Of a stretch of DNA of 64,000 nucleotides, positions 11,733 to 22,274 are shown piece by piece (the first letter of the stretch is position 1; each line of letters begins with the position of its first letter). A model generated the notes under the pieces. The model had not been told where the DNA came from. It worked only from the letters and a program-made list of their open reading frames with translations, and ran no database searches. The position numbers and the translations under genes are program-made. The DNA comes from Cacajao melanocephalus (Eukaryota; Chordata; Mammalia; Primates; Pitheciidae): NCBI GenBank assembly GCA_963573385.1, contig CAUYLG010026946.1, positions 124,001 through 188,000 of the forward strand, in the 5' to 3' direction.

Positions 11733-12474
11733 CTTCTTTTCAGGGAGCATTGCCCACCCTGATCTCTGCTAATGGCTTGGCTGGAATATCTAAAGAGCAT
11801 TAGAGATAACACGTATGGGAGATGTCAGTGATGAACCAGGATGTGGGCCCCATGACCTATTGAAATGAAAACTGGTGATGACCATTCAAGTTCATTTGCC
11901 TTTTCTTCCTGGGTCTTCAAGAATCCTTGAGCTATAAATAGTAAGTGTACCCTACATTCTTCTTACTTATCTCACAAAGTGAATGTCAGCCACTGAAGAT
12001 GTAATGTTCTGTTCACCTATCTTCACAATCAGTTCAGTTCCTATCTTCCTGTCCACTTACCCCTTTTCTGATCCCTTGGAATCTTCTTCCAGTCCTGTCT
12101 TTACTTCTGACAGTTATGCCACATGTCCTTGATTTCCAAAGATTGGCAAAACAGATTTCTGAGTCAAGAAGGCATTTTTTTTTATGTGAAAGATGTGATA
12201 CTGTAGCAGCTTGCTTATTTGCAGGCCATATACCTAACACTTCATCAGGAATATCAATGAAAAATCAAAGCCAAGAAATAAAAGATCCTGAGAGATAAAG
12301 CATAGGTCAAAAAGCCCAGGCACAGAATCTCATAGGAAAATTCATCGGGCCTTGACTGATATTCAGTTCACTCTTACTGTGAATGGTTTTTACAAGCTTG
12401 TTTGGTTGGTCCCTTAAATTAGAAAATTAGGTATAGTAATTACTTTGGGGGTATTCAGAGTGGATGTTTTAGAC
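11733..12474. other. Unique sequence, nothing recognised
   Basis: About 740 bp between an LTR and a DNA transposon. Short overlapping frames on both strands near 12,034-12,298 carry no recognisable domain. Confidence 0.45.
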
Positions 12475-12670
12475 CAGTGCTGACAAATAGAACTTTCTGC
12501 AGTGATGAAAGTGTCCAATATGGTAGTGGCCAGCCACATGAGTCTATCAAGCACTTGAAATGTGGCTAGTGCAACTGAGGGACTGAATTTTTATTTTACT
12601 TAATTTTAATTAGATTAAATTTAACCAAATAGTTGTATGTGGCTAGTGGCTCTCATGCTGGACAGTGCAG
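12475..12670 (+). mobile_element. Non-autonomous hAT-Charlie transposon (MER3/MER58-type)
   Basis: Opens 'cagtgctgacaaatagaac' and closes '...tggacagtgcag'. Internal 'gcacttgaaatgtggctag' and 'atgtggctagtggctc' are hallmark phrases of this hAT group. The flanks end in AGAC on both sides, compatible with a worn 8-bp duplication. The exact MER name is uncertain. Confidence 0.85.
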
Positions 12671-12784
12671 CTCCAGACAGACTCATTGACTGTAGTGAAA
12701 TGATCAAAGCACTATGATATGAGGTTATTTAGTATAGAGACAAAGAGGCTTCTAAAACTAACAGCTCCAAAATCTCATGGAGTT

Positions 12785-13410
12785 ATAGCTCTGATCATTC
12801 ACTTATTTATCCATTCTTTTATTTGGTAAATATTTATTAAGCAATTACCATGAGCCTGCGCTGTTCTAGGTGCTGGAGATGTGGCAGTGAACAGAATGGA
12901 TAGAAATCCTAGCTTTCATGCAGCTCCCTGAAGGGACGTCTCCACTAAAGAAATAAATAATCAAAAATATATGGGATGTTGGTTGATTACAAGTGATATG
13001 TACAAGTCACAAGAAGGGATAGGGAGAAGCGGAGTATGTGACATTTGCAATTGTAGATAGGAAGGCCAGGGAAGTCCTCACTGAGAAAGGACAAAAGGGA
13101 AGGATCAACCCTGAGGTTACCTGGTAAAGAAAGAGCATGCAAGTTAGAGGGAATAGTGAGTTAAAATGTCTCGAGTTGGGAGGGCTCCTGGCAGCTTCAA
13201 GGAATAGGAATTGGAGGAGTTTGGCAATAAAAAGAATCAGAGGAGATACAAGATGGTAACTCATGCCAGGGTGGCAGCAGTGGAAGTATTTGTTGATGGT
13301 AGAGCCATTAGCACCTGCTGACAATTTGTTTGTGATGTATAAGAATAAGAGATGAGTTTGGGATGATTCCAATGATTTGGATCCATGAGAGTAGAATGAT
13401 GAAGTCATTT
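12785..13410 (-). mobile_element. L2 LINE, antisense, long fragment
   Basis: Starts with 'ttggtaaatatttattaagc', 'gttctaggtgctggagatg', 'gcagtgaacagaatgg', then 'ccagggaagtcctcactgag' and 'agggtggcagcagtgg', which is the antisense order of L2 from its 3' end into ORF2. The 133-codon - strand frame here is a non-functional L2-derived or chance frame. Confidence 0.75.
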
Positions 13411-13779
13411 CCTGAAATGATGGACCATAATTGTAATACAGTCTTGACTTACAAAATCAGATATGATAGATACTTGGAAGTGAATAGTTAGTTTGTCATG
13501 CTACATCCATGGGAGACATTAAGACTGGGTTTGGATGTGGCCTCGGAATCCTTAATATAGTTCTCCTGGAAGCCAATATGTGTGTAAGTTAGCACTCCAG
13601 ATAAAACCATCTCTAGATTTAATTATGCATGTAATCGAGTTAGAAAGGTGGGGAAATATGTGATTCATTTCATAAAGCATTCAAACAGAATGACTTCATT
13701 TATATATAATATAATTGCTTATTTTAATGGGATTGGATTATCCAGAAGTACATTTTTTTCTGAGAACCAATTCAAGTAA

Positions 13780-13976
13780 AAGATTAATAGAAATTTGGAA
13801 CCCTTTGTCACCTCACTGTAATGTCTTTCATTGTTGAGTGGAGTCTCCTGTGATGGGGGGCTGACTTGTACCACTGTATCATGATTCTCTGAAGGGCAGG
13901 AGCCATTTTCATTCATTTCTGTCTCTCCAGTGCTTGGATAATTGTAAATGATCAGTAAATGCTGGTTAACTTGAAC
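13780..13976 (+). mobile_element. L2 LINE 3' end, sense
   Basis: Recognised by 'ctgaagggcaggagccat', 'gtctctccagtgcttgg' and 'gatcagtaaatgctgg', the usual L2 3' terminal sequence. The left limit is uncertain. Confidence 0.6.
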
Positions 13977-14129
13977 ATTTCTGAATTTAAAAAGGACCCA
14001 ATTTTAAGGCGACCTCGCCACATTAAATAAAACCATTAAAATTTTATTAAATACTACTGTGTGCAGGATACAGGACATCTAGTAGTGCCAAGTGTGAGAA
14101 AACCTATATAGGTAATATATAATCATAAT

Positions 14130-14265
14130 TAAACCAATATTTATTGAGAACCTGCCGTATGTCACAAACTAGATGAGACAATAATACACAGAGTTGTGTA
14201 AGATTCAATTCATACCCTCATGTTACTCAAACAAAGATGCTGTCAATGCAGTGTAATTGTTTCAC
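14130..14265 (-). mobile_element. L2 LINE 3' fragment, antisense
   Basis: 'aatatttattgagaacctgc' followed by 'cataccctcatgttactc' fits the antisense L2 terminus. Short and diverged. Confidence 0.5.
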
Positions 14266-14427
14266 TGAGTATTACAGATTCACATAAGCATGGATCTTGG
14301 ACGGAGATCTCAGGCTTCCTGTCCTTAGGCATGTAGGGTAACATTTTCCCTACTTTCTAGGTAAATAACTGAGGGCCAAACAGGATTAGTAACTTCTCCA
14401 AGAGTATGCACCTGAGCCTTTATGGAA

Positions 14428-14636
14428 ATTGTTCTCAGCTGGGTCAATTTTGCCCTGCAAGGGACATTCAGTAATGTCTGGAGTCATTTTTGGCTGTCAT
14501 AGATGGAAAGATGCTATGGGCATCTAGTCAGTAGAGGGCAGGAATGCTGCTAACCTTCCTACAGTGCACAGGACAGCCCCTACAACAGAGAATTATCCAG
14601 CCCCCAGTGTCCACTGCTCCAAGGTTGATAAACCCA
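14428..14636 (+). mobile_element. MER20 hAT-Charlie DNA transposon
   Basis: Second MER20 copy in the window: 'gttctcagctgggtc', 'taatgtctggagtcattttt', 'ggcatctagtcagtagagg', 'cagtgcacaggacagccc', ending 'aggttgataaaccca'. Same orientation as the copy at 2320-2529, and more complete in its core. Confidence 0.92.
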
Positions 14637-14952
14637 GCTTATGTCTACCCTGTAATGCATCGGAGTTGTGGATTTACTTGCTTTGAATCGGAAGGAGGTG
14701 ATGAAGCAAGAAGCATAGTTTTAGAAATGTATGTATTGACACTTTGCATCTTCAAAATATGAGGACACCCTGTGTGTCCACTCTGGAGAGCATGGAAGTA
14801 TTTGCTGACCCAGGTGCTCTGGAGGGTCAACTTTGTTTTCATCTTACTAGGCTTTGGACTTTGTTTCGGCTGTGTTTTTGTGTTCTTTGTCAAACTAGAT
14901 GATGTTTGTTCAGACAAAAATCAGGAGGTTTGCCTAGAAAAAGAAAAAAGGA

Positions 14953-15239
14953 GGCCAGGTGCAGTGGCCCATGCCTATAGTCCCAGCACTTTGGGAGGCC
15001 AAGGTGGGCAGATCACTTGAGGCCAGGAGTTCAAGACCAGCCTGGCCAATGTGGCAAAACCTCATCTTTGCTAAAAATACAAAAATTAGCTGGGTGTGGT
15101 GGCACATGTCTGTACTTCCAGCTGCTGAGGCATGAGAATTGCTTGAACCCAGGAGGCAGAAGTTGCAATTAGCCAAGATTGCACCTCTGCACTCCAACCT
15201 GGGCAGCAAGCGAGACCCTTTCTCAAGAAGAAGAAAAAA
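14953..15239 (+). mobile_element. Alu SINE, sense
   Basis: Dimeric Alu from 'ggccaggtgcagtggccc' to an AAG/AAAAA tail near 15239. The right monomer has small deletions. The long frames on both strands here (116 codons antisense) are Alu by-products. Confidence 0.95.
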
Positions 15240-15346
15240 CCCAAGCTTTTTGCTGTTTTGTTGGAAACTTGCCATTGACCTCACAAATGAATCTAAGAGG
15301 AGAAAAGGGACAAAAAGGCTTCAAGGCTTCAGTTCAAGGAGGTAAG

Positions 15347-15406
15347 GAGACTAGGTTCATGATAGTGAGACTAGGTTCATGATGGTGAGACTAGGTTCAT
15401 GATGGT
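15347..15406 (+). repeat. Tandem repeat, 3 copies of 20 bp
   Basis: Unit 'gagactaggttcatgatggt' occurs at 15347-15366, 15367-15386 and 15387-15406. Copy 1 has one difference (A for G) and copies 2 and 3 are identical. It lies in otherwise unique sequence downstream of an Alu. Confidence 0.98.
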
Positions 15407-15599
15407 GAGCCTTGCCCTGTGGGCATGCCACAGGGTGACAATTTGTAAATCCATCCTGTGAAACAGATAGTAGAGAAACTGTCAGTACAAAGTCAGGACA
15501 ACAGTAAGAGTCAGAAAGAGCTCAGGAAATACAATACTTTGGTCTCTCACTACACAACTGGATCTTGAAAAAATATTCCTTACCCTCTGGAAACTTCTT

Positions 15600-16052
15600 G
15601 ACACACTTAAAGTAAAACACCACAATCCTTCCTATGATCTTCAAGGCCTTGCCAATCTCTCTGACCTTCTCTTTGGCTTGTTCACTGCCCTTGCACCTCA
15701 CTGGCCTCCTTGCTGTTCCCAGAGCACACCAGGTGTGGTCGTGCCACAGGGCCTTGGTCTTTGCTGTTCCTTCTGATTGGCCCTCTTTCCCTACATTCCC
15801 TCCTGGCTTGCTCCCCAATTTCCTTCATGCCTCCACTTAGACAGGCCTTCTTTGACCATTATCACCCCCAACATCTTTTAAATTTTTACTGTTTACCACC
15901 TGATATAGTTTAAATTTTTGGTTTGCTTGTTGTCTGTTTCTTCCACCTAGTAGGTAAGTTGGACTTCTGCTTCCTTCTTACTCTCCCTCAGGACCCAGAA
16001 CGATGCCTGGCACATTGTAGGCATCCAAGACATATTTGTTTAAATAATGTAG
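15600..16052 (+). mobile_element. L2 LINE 3' region, sense
   Basis: L2 wording in order: 'cacagggccttggtctttgc', 'ttcccctacattccctcctggc'-like C/T-rich text, then 'gatgcctggcacattgtagg' and 'catccaagacatatttg' at the 3' end. An Alu was inserted directly at its terminus. Confidence 0.75.
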
Positions 16053-16375
<323 letters not shown>

Positions 16376-16534
16376 CAATGCACATGGCAAATAGAGAATT
16401 TTAGGTCGTGCACACAGGCAAATGTTGTGTAGCAGTGTAGAAATATTGGAAGTGTTATGCATGTCTGTGTTCTGCCCCTCAGCAGCTGTAGAGCCTTGTT
16501 GAGGCAGTTTCTAAAACAAATCCCAATGACTCCG

Positions 16535-16655
16535 GCCTTGATGTCCATGCCCTTGTGTACCCTGCTCCCCTTGGCAGAGGGTTGCTTCTAATGACTTATT
16601 CTAATGAATACAATGTGGCAGAAGTGATGGAATAGCAGTTTTAAGAGTAGGTTTT
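16535..16655 (+). mobile_element. MLT1-type MaLR LTR, 5' part, sense
   Basis: 'cttgatgtccatgcccttgtg' and 'gaatacaatgtggcagaagtg' match the first part of an older MaLR LTR. It is split by an Alu half-element and continues at 16784. Confidence 0.6.
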
Positions 16656-16783
16656 TTTGAAAGGCTGAGGCAGGAGGATCTCTTGAGCCCAGGAGTTCAA
16701 AGTTGCAGTGAGCTGAGATTTTGCCACTGCACTCTAGCCTGGATGACAGAGCAAGATCCTGTCAAAAAAAAAAAAAAAAAAAA
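16656..16783 (+). mobile_element. Partial Alu (half-element), sense, with target duplications
   Basis: About 128 bp with only 'aaggctgaggcaggagg' through 'gcactctagcctggatgaca' and a 22-nt A tail. The left part and centre of an Alu are missing, so it is a truncated or monomer-like copy. Direct repeats 16643-16655 and 16784-16796 (13 bp, one mismatch) show it inserted in this short form. Confidence 0.93.
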
Positions 16784-17216
16784 AAGAATAGGTTTTAAAA
16801 AACTGTAGCTTCGGGGTTGCTTGTACTTTTTCTCTTTGACTCTTCTTGCTTTCCCCTTCTGATGAATCTAGCTGCCATGTGCCGGGCTGCCCCATGGAGA
16901 GGTCCACATGGCAAGGAAATGAGGGTGGCTTCCAGCCAACAGAAGAACTGAGGACTTCAGGCCAATGGCCTACAAGAAATCTAGTCCTGCTAAGAACTAT
17001 ATGGGTGAGCTTGAAAGTGCATTCTTCCCCAGTCAAGCTTTTGGATGAGACTGCAGCCCCACTGACACTGTCTTGTAGGTTTGTGAGACAATGTAAAGCA
17101 GGCATTCATTTACACCCAGATTTCTGACTCGCAGAAACATAAACAATAAATATTATTAAGCTGCTAACTTTGGAAGTAATTTGTTAGGCAGCAATAGAAA
17201 ACAAATATATCTCATG
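16784..17216 (+). mobile_element. MLT1-type MaLR LTR, 3' part, sense
   Basis: Continues the LTR: 'ccccatggagaggtccacatg', 'gactgcagccccactgacac', the 'aacaataaatattattaag' polyadenylation zone, and 'tttgttaggcagcaatag' near the end. The subfamily was not resolved. Confidence 0.65.
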
Positions 17217-17229
17217 TAGGGGTTTGGTA

Positions 17230-17590
17230 AGGATTAAATGAGAAAAAGATGAATAAGAAATGACTTCTCCGATCAAGGAGGGTATAGCTCAGTGTGAGAT
17301 TTTACATCAGCTTTGGAGCATTAAGTATGAGAGTGAGATGAAAAATAAATTCCAAGAATAGAAAATGGCATGACCAAAGGAATGGCAATGTGACAGTGCA
17401 TGGCAGGTCATCTGAGGCATAGATGTTTATGGAAGGGGTGGAGGCTGGGATTAGGCCAAGGACAAACCCTTGAGAGGCTTTGTGTGTCCTGAGAAGGGGC
17501 TTAGGAGTTTTTCCTGTAAGTAACAGGTACACTGAAGTATTTTGAGCACTGGAATATGTTGGATGTTGGGAGGGGCTGTACTATAAAGAA
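17230..17590 (-). mobile_element. L2 LINE ORF2 fragment, antisense
   Basis: Antisense L2 phrases: 'gaggctttgtgtgtcctgag', 'ggcttaggagtttttcctg', 'gaagtattttgagcactgg'. No intact frame. Confidence 0.6.
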
Positions 17591-17624
17591 TTTTAAGGTC
17601 AAAGTCAGTAGGATACACCCTTTA

Positions 17625-17800
17625 AATTTTGCTTTTTTTTTTTTTTTTGCATTTTTAAATGTATGAGTAATGTGTGTATTTTAATTGTAAACAAATAATT
17701 GATACAAAGTAAAAGAAATCACATTTTAAACTCATATTCCCCTTCTGAGGACACTATAATAGTTTTGATTTGCTGTGTCACACACAGTGACACAATGTAC
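17625..17800 (-). mobile_element. Old L1 (L1ME-like) 3' UTR, antisense
   Basis: A 16-nt T run is followed by 'aattgtaaacaaataattga', '...aaatcacattttaaactc' and 'tattccccttctgagg', the usual antisense L1ME 3' region. It appears to resume at 18280 beyond a MIR. Confidence 0.5.
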
Positions 17801-18031
17801 AGTGATGTGCTGGAGCTGGCTTATAGCAACCCTCGTGTTTAGTGACAGCATGTTAATAGCTTGAAATTGAGCATATTTGCATCATAAACATTGGCAAAGA
17901 CTCAGGCCACTTCCCCTCCAAGAAAATATGCTTGCTTACAGGGATGCCACTTGTTGTGTGTATCCTTTAAGATACTTTTCTACTAATGTACATGTAGAAA
18001 TTAATTTTAGTTGGTTAGCTAGAAATATGCA

Positions 18032-18275
18032 GTTAGTGGCTGAGAGCACAAACCCTGGAGTGAGACTGTCTGAGTTCAAATCTTGACTCTGTCACATGCT
18101 ACGTGACCTTGATTGAGTTATTGAAACTCTCTGATCCTCAGTTTCTGTCTCTGTAGAATGCAGATAATAATAGTGTCTGCCTTATAGACTTACAGTGAGG
18201 ATTAAATGAATAAATGTGTGTACAGGGCTTGGAATAGTGCCTGCCACACTGTAAGTACCTGTAAAGGTTACTTAA
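18032..18275 (+). mobile_element. MIR SINE, sense, near full length
   Basis: The best MIR in the window: 'gtggctgagagcacaaacc', 'ctgagttcaaatcttgac', 'gtgaccttgattgagtt', 'gtgaggattaaatgaataaa', 'tggaatagtgcctgcc'. It sits between two pieces that look like one L1ME. Confidence 0.88.
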
Positions 18276-18279
18276 CATT

Positions 18280-18360
18280 GACACACAGAGGCCATGCTGT
18301 ACATAATGTTCTATAACTTAATTTTCGTTAAACATTACATCTTGGAGAGCTTAGAGACAG
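18280..18360 (-). mobile_element. Old L1 (L1ME-like), antisense, possible continuation
   Basis: 'catgctgtacataatgttc' and 'acattacatcttggagagc' match the next section of an antisense L1ME 3' region, consistent with the piece at 17625-17800 split by the MIR. Confidence 0.45.
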
Positions 18361-18364
18361 CATT

Positions 18365-18905
18365 TATTTTTTTTAAAAATTAAACATGTAATTTGGAGAT
18401 AACTGTAGATTCACCTGCAGTTGTAAAAGAAATACAGAGATCCCTTGTACCCTTTCACAAGTGTTACGCAATGGTAGCATCTTGCAAAACTAAACTAATA
18501 TCACAACCAAAATATTGGCATTATACAGTCAATTTATAGAAAATTTCCATCAGAAAAGGACACCTCCTGTTGTCTTTTTATAGGCATACCTACTTCCGTC
18601 CCATCCCCCAATTCCTCCTCAAACTCTGGCAACTAGTAAAATCTTCTCTATTTGTATAACTTTGTGACTTTAAAAATTTTATATATATAGCATATTACAG
18701 TAGTTAACCTTTTGGTATTGATTCTTTTCAAACTGTAATTTTCTGGTGATTCATTTAGGTGATTGTGTGATTCCATAGTTCCTTTTTATTGTTGAGTAAT
18801 ATTCCATAGCACAGATGTACTATGGTTTGTTTAACCTTTTCACCCATTGAAGAACATCTTGGTTGTTTCCAGGTTTTGACCATTAGGACTGTTACAAACA
18901 TTAAT
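18365..18905 (-). mobile_element. L1M LINE 3' region, antisense
   Basis: Clear antisense L1M text: 'tggtagcatcttgcaaaac', 'ctctggcaactagtaaaatc', 'ttattgttgagtaatattcc', 'ttcacccattgaagaacatc', 'ttggttgtttccaggttttg'. 5' truncated and inactive. Confidence 0.85.
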
Positions 18906-19189
18906 GTGGAGACTTGTCTCACAGCTGTTTGTGCCAGTGAATTGGGTTGTCAGCTTCTTCAGCTCCAAATCTGAGGTTATAGAATGCGAAAAAGAAAACC
19001 CAGGGCATTTCCCACCATGTCATTCCTTTGATCACAGATCTCTAGCTGGTTTGCCTTCTTCGTTCCTCCTTTCAGAATTTACTTACATTTGTGTTAATTA
19101 CATGTCCAGAGCTTTTAGTTATGCTAAACAGAAAGAATAGGAAAAAGTGTGTCTAATCTCTCTTCCTGCAAGCAGAAGTCCTAGTATTC

Positions 19190-19330
19190 TTTTGAACTGC
19201 TAAGTATCACCCTATGCAAACTCCTATATTTTGATAAGTACTCCAAATTGCCCTCCAAAAAGGCTTTCCCAGTTTAAATTCTTACCCATCCTATTACATT
19301 CCAGATGATTTTTTGTGAGCATTGTGCTCA
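19190..19330 (-). mobile_element. L1M LINE fragment, antisense
   Basis: 'ttttgataagtactccaaat' and 'tgccctccaaaaaggc', then '...cttacccatcctattac', resemble the antisense L1 ORF2 C-terminal zone ('...attgccctccaaagaggttg' type). It may continue the copy ending at 18905. Confidence 0.55.
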
Positions 19331-20065
19331 TCTGATGTGTATAGGTTCATGTGGAGTGAAGCGAGGTAGACCGGTTATGATCTGGATATCGACTCAGACC
19401 TGAGCTTATCTTTTTGTGCCTTAGAGCATGAAGTATTTTAAGTGGCAGCCAGGTAGCTGGTAAGAGACCGGTTTCACAGCTGTTTGCTCCAGTGAACCGA
19501 TGGCGAGGGCCTTGTTGAGCTGATTGGACAGAGTGCTAACTAATAGGAAGATTCGTATTTAAACTCTCATGCCTCAGTTTAAGCATGTGAGAGAGGGTTT
19601 GGTTGGCTGGGGGATATTAGCATGGGTTCAAAGCCAAGAAGAAAGTGGATCACAAGTCTAATGCTGGGGGTGTCACTAAAGTTTGGAGTGTTGCTAGAGA
19701 TTGCCTTTGTTGTAGAGAGAGGAGAGGGGTTGAGTGATGGAAAAGGAGGTGTGATAGGCCCAGGGAAGCATCATCAAAAGGTCATGAAGAAACAATCAGG
19801 CAGAGAGAGTGGAGTACTAAGCACATATGTGAATTCATGATGATCCCTATGGAAACATGCAGGACCATGTGAGATGTTAAGGCTCAGAGTCATCCATGTG
19901 GGAAAGGGGTGTAGAAAAGAGGCTGAAAATCACACTGCTTGGAAGCCCCTTGGATACATTTTCAGATTTTAGGTGAGAAAAAAGTGAAGGGGAGATTTAA
20001 GTTCTGATTCTTGACAAAGGGGCAGGATTTCCAAAGAAGAAGAACATTCTAGAAGGACAGCACAG
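19331..20065. other. Unique sequence, nothing recognised
   Basis: About 730 bp. It contains a 26-bp segment (19471-19496) that nearly repeats 18916-18941. Otherwise there is no identifiable repeat or gene. Confidence 0.45.
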
Positions 20066-20331
20066 TACTAGCTGAATTTGTTTCCTTGGCTGTGTAATTA
20101 ACTTAGCAGCTTAAAACAATACACATTAATTATTTCACAATTTCTGTGGGGCAGAAACCTGGGTTCTCTACTCAGGCTCTTACAAGGCTGCAGTCAAGGT
20201 GTTGGCCATGGCCGGGTTCTCACTAGTGACGTGACTAGAAAAGGATCCACTTCCAAGTTCCACTAAATTATTGGCAGAATCCATTTCCTCATGGCTGCAG
20301 GTTTTGTGGCAGCTTGTTAAAGTAGACAGAA

Positions 20332-20394
<63 letters not shown>

Positions 20395-20580
20395 CAAAAT
20401 GGATCTGCTAACCATAGAGTTTATAGCATAACATAATCACAGGAGCATCTCATGACCTTTACTACATTCTATTTGTTGGGAGCACACATGCAAGGGGATA
20501 GGATGATAGAAAGGTGAGCATCAGGTGTTGGGGGTTATGGTGGCCACCTTGAAGTTTGTCTGCCTCATAGCAGAGGCATG
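20066..20580 (-). mobile_element. MaLR/MLT1-like LTR, antisense, holding a microsatellite
   Basis: Antisense LTR-like wording: 'cagcttaaaacaatacacat', 'cacaatttctgtggggcag', 'gctgcagtcaaggtgttggc', 'ggatccacttccaagttcc'. The compound repeat 20334-20392 interrupts it. The family assignment is by eye and not certain. Confidence 0.5.
20334..20392. repeat. Compound microsatellite (GT)n(AG)n
   Basis: About 14 uninterrupted GT units (20334-20362) run directly into 15 uninterrupted AG units (20363-20392). Both arrays are pure, so length variation between individuals is expected. Confidence 0.99.
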
Positions 20581-20639
20581 AAGGGTTATTAGAACATTGG
20601 GCTCAAGGAGGAAGAGAAGAGGTACATTGGCTGTTGAGG

Positions 20640-20745
20640 AACATTAGAGATAAGGATGAATCTAAAGATAGGGGCTACATCCTGCAGAAGAACCTCAAAG
20701 GCCAGTTTGAGAGCTTTACCCTGTAGCATTGTGGAACCTATGAAT
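20640..20745 (-). mobile_element. L2 LINE fragment, antisense
   Basis: 'cctcaaaggccagtttgagag' and 'ctttaccctgtagcattgtgg' are worn antisense L2 ORF2 phrases. Confidence 0.45.
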
Positions 20746-21479
20746 GGACTTTCCCAACCTTGGCCTCTTGTTGCTTCCTGAAGCCAACGTCCTTGCTAAG
20801 AAACACAGTTTTGCTTTCCATTCTCTGCTCACTCATTTTCCAAGAAATTATTTCTCCTAAAAAGTGTTTTAGAAATGAAATGATAATTGTATTTAAAGTG
20901 AAATATCTGCATTGAATTAACCTTGGTCATTTTCTATACTTTCATTATTTGGGGAGTTGTTGAAGGGGTCACACAAATGAAAGCATTGAGAAACAAGATA
21001 ATAGGTAACCTTCCCAACCTCTTCTCTGACTCAACTCCTCAGTGACTAATTGTAGAGAACAGAATGAGCTATTTGCTAAATGCATCATGTCTTTATCCTC
21101 TCCTATGAGTGTCTCTTTAAGAGCTATGTTAGAAAATTAGAGATTCTTATGGAAATATTCAGGAAGGTAAAAATGCGTGGAGATGGAGTATATTCGAAGT
21201 ATGTCAGAAACAGTTCTCAAATATAAAAAAAGATTAAAAAATAACTGTAGTGCCAAATAAACAAATTCCCTGTAGCTGGGGTTTATAAGCCTCTAATACA
21301 GTGATTTACATGGTTTTAATTGTCAAATGTTTTGTGAACTTCCATATGATGGTAATGGTGTGTGACTATTAGCATCCCTTGGTTGATAAGATATACATTG
21401 ACCAAAAGTAAAATCTTTACAATGAATGTATAATTTTTTGAAGATGACAATCACATGGCTGTTTATTATTAGTATTTTG
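20746..21479. other. Unique AT-rich sequence, nothing recognised
   Basis: No repeat family or exon recognised over about 730 bp. Confidence 0.4.
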
Positions 21480-21615
21480 GTGACCAGGACTTCTTTAAGA
21501 ATCTTCGTGGGAGCTATGGACTTTTTTTCTTGAAAAATGCTTATATACAGAAAATTACATACAGTTTTAAGAGGTTCATGAACCCCCTGAAAACGTCCAC
21601 TGTGGACATCCACAA
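21480..21615 (-). mobile_element. Ancient hAT-type DNA transposon fragment
   Basis: Read on the - strand, 'cagggggttcatgaacctc' and 'agtccatagctcccacgaag' resemble an old mammalian hAT element with the 'gtccatagcttt' phrase. Only part is left and the name was not resolved. It lies in a 96-codon - strand frame that has no recognised protein. Confidence 0.4.
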
Positions 21616-22016
21616 ATTTGACATCGAGAAACCTTGAATAACGTATCTTTGAAAATTATAGTAAATCCACATATAAGGTATATAACTTAGTCTGTACCCA
21701 GTGATAGATGTCCTATGGATTTGAGAATCTTTCCAGGGCTATTTTGGACCACTGGTCTAAGTGACAGATTTTAGCATATTTTTGAAGTTTTCATGTCAAA
21801 TCCTGGATGTAGAGGACTAGAAAGAACTGCTTTGTTCTGGTATTGGAATTTTGTTTTCTAATAATGTTCAAAATTTCTCTGTATAGAAGCTTGTTTTTCA
21901 GACAGAAGTTTTATTGTAATAGTGTGGGAGAATGTTACATGTCTCCCACATATAACAGTCTATTTGGGGTTGATGATAAAGATAAAACAACGATGCCCTG
22001 TGTGTTTGCATGCATT

Positions 22017-22262
22017 ATGTGTGTTTGTGTGTGTGGCTGTATGTGTGTGTGTGAGAGAGGGTAAGTGAGAGAGAGAGATGAGACGAGAAAGGGAGATGGA
22101 GAGAAACAGAGAAGAGTAGAGAGAAATACATACATAAAGGAACAGAGAGAGAGAAAGAGAGACGTGCAAACACAGAGGTAGAGGGAAACACACATAGTGA
22201 CAAAGATGTGGAGTTAAGGGGAAGGAAGAAACAGACATAGAGATAGACAAAGAGACAGAGAT
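22017..22262. repeat. GT-rich then long GA-rich low-complexity tract
   Basis: GT-rich from 22017 to about 22053, then roughly 210 bp dominated by G and A (22054-22262) with repeated GAGAGA blocks. The four overlapping - strand frames (up to 96 codons of Ser/Leu/Thr/His-rich sequence) are by-products of this composition. Confidence 0.95.
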
Positions 22263-22274
22263 TCAATTAGTCAG

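Noticed and set aside
13007..13408. 133-codon - strand frame
   Set aside because: It lies entirely in an antisense L2 fragment whose coding capacity is destroyed. No intact L2 protein motif block remains.
14934..15284. 116-codon - strand frame
   Set aside because: It is the well-known antisense translation of an Alu, not a gene.
15347..15406. Three regularly spaced repeats considered as a CRISPR-like array
   Set aside because: The repeats are directly adjacent without spacers, and the DNA is a primate genome. It is an ordinary tandem duplication.
16734..17105. 123-codon - strand frame with a poly-Phe run
   Set aside because: It arises from an Alu tail and an MLT1-type LTR read backwards.
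21935..22266. Overlapping 83-96 codon - strand frames rich in Ser, Leu, His and Thr
   Set aside because: They come from the GA/GT low-complexity tract. Any frame through it is open.
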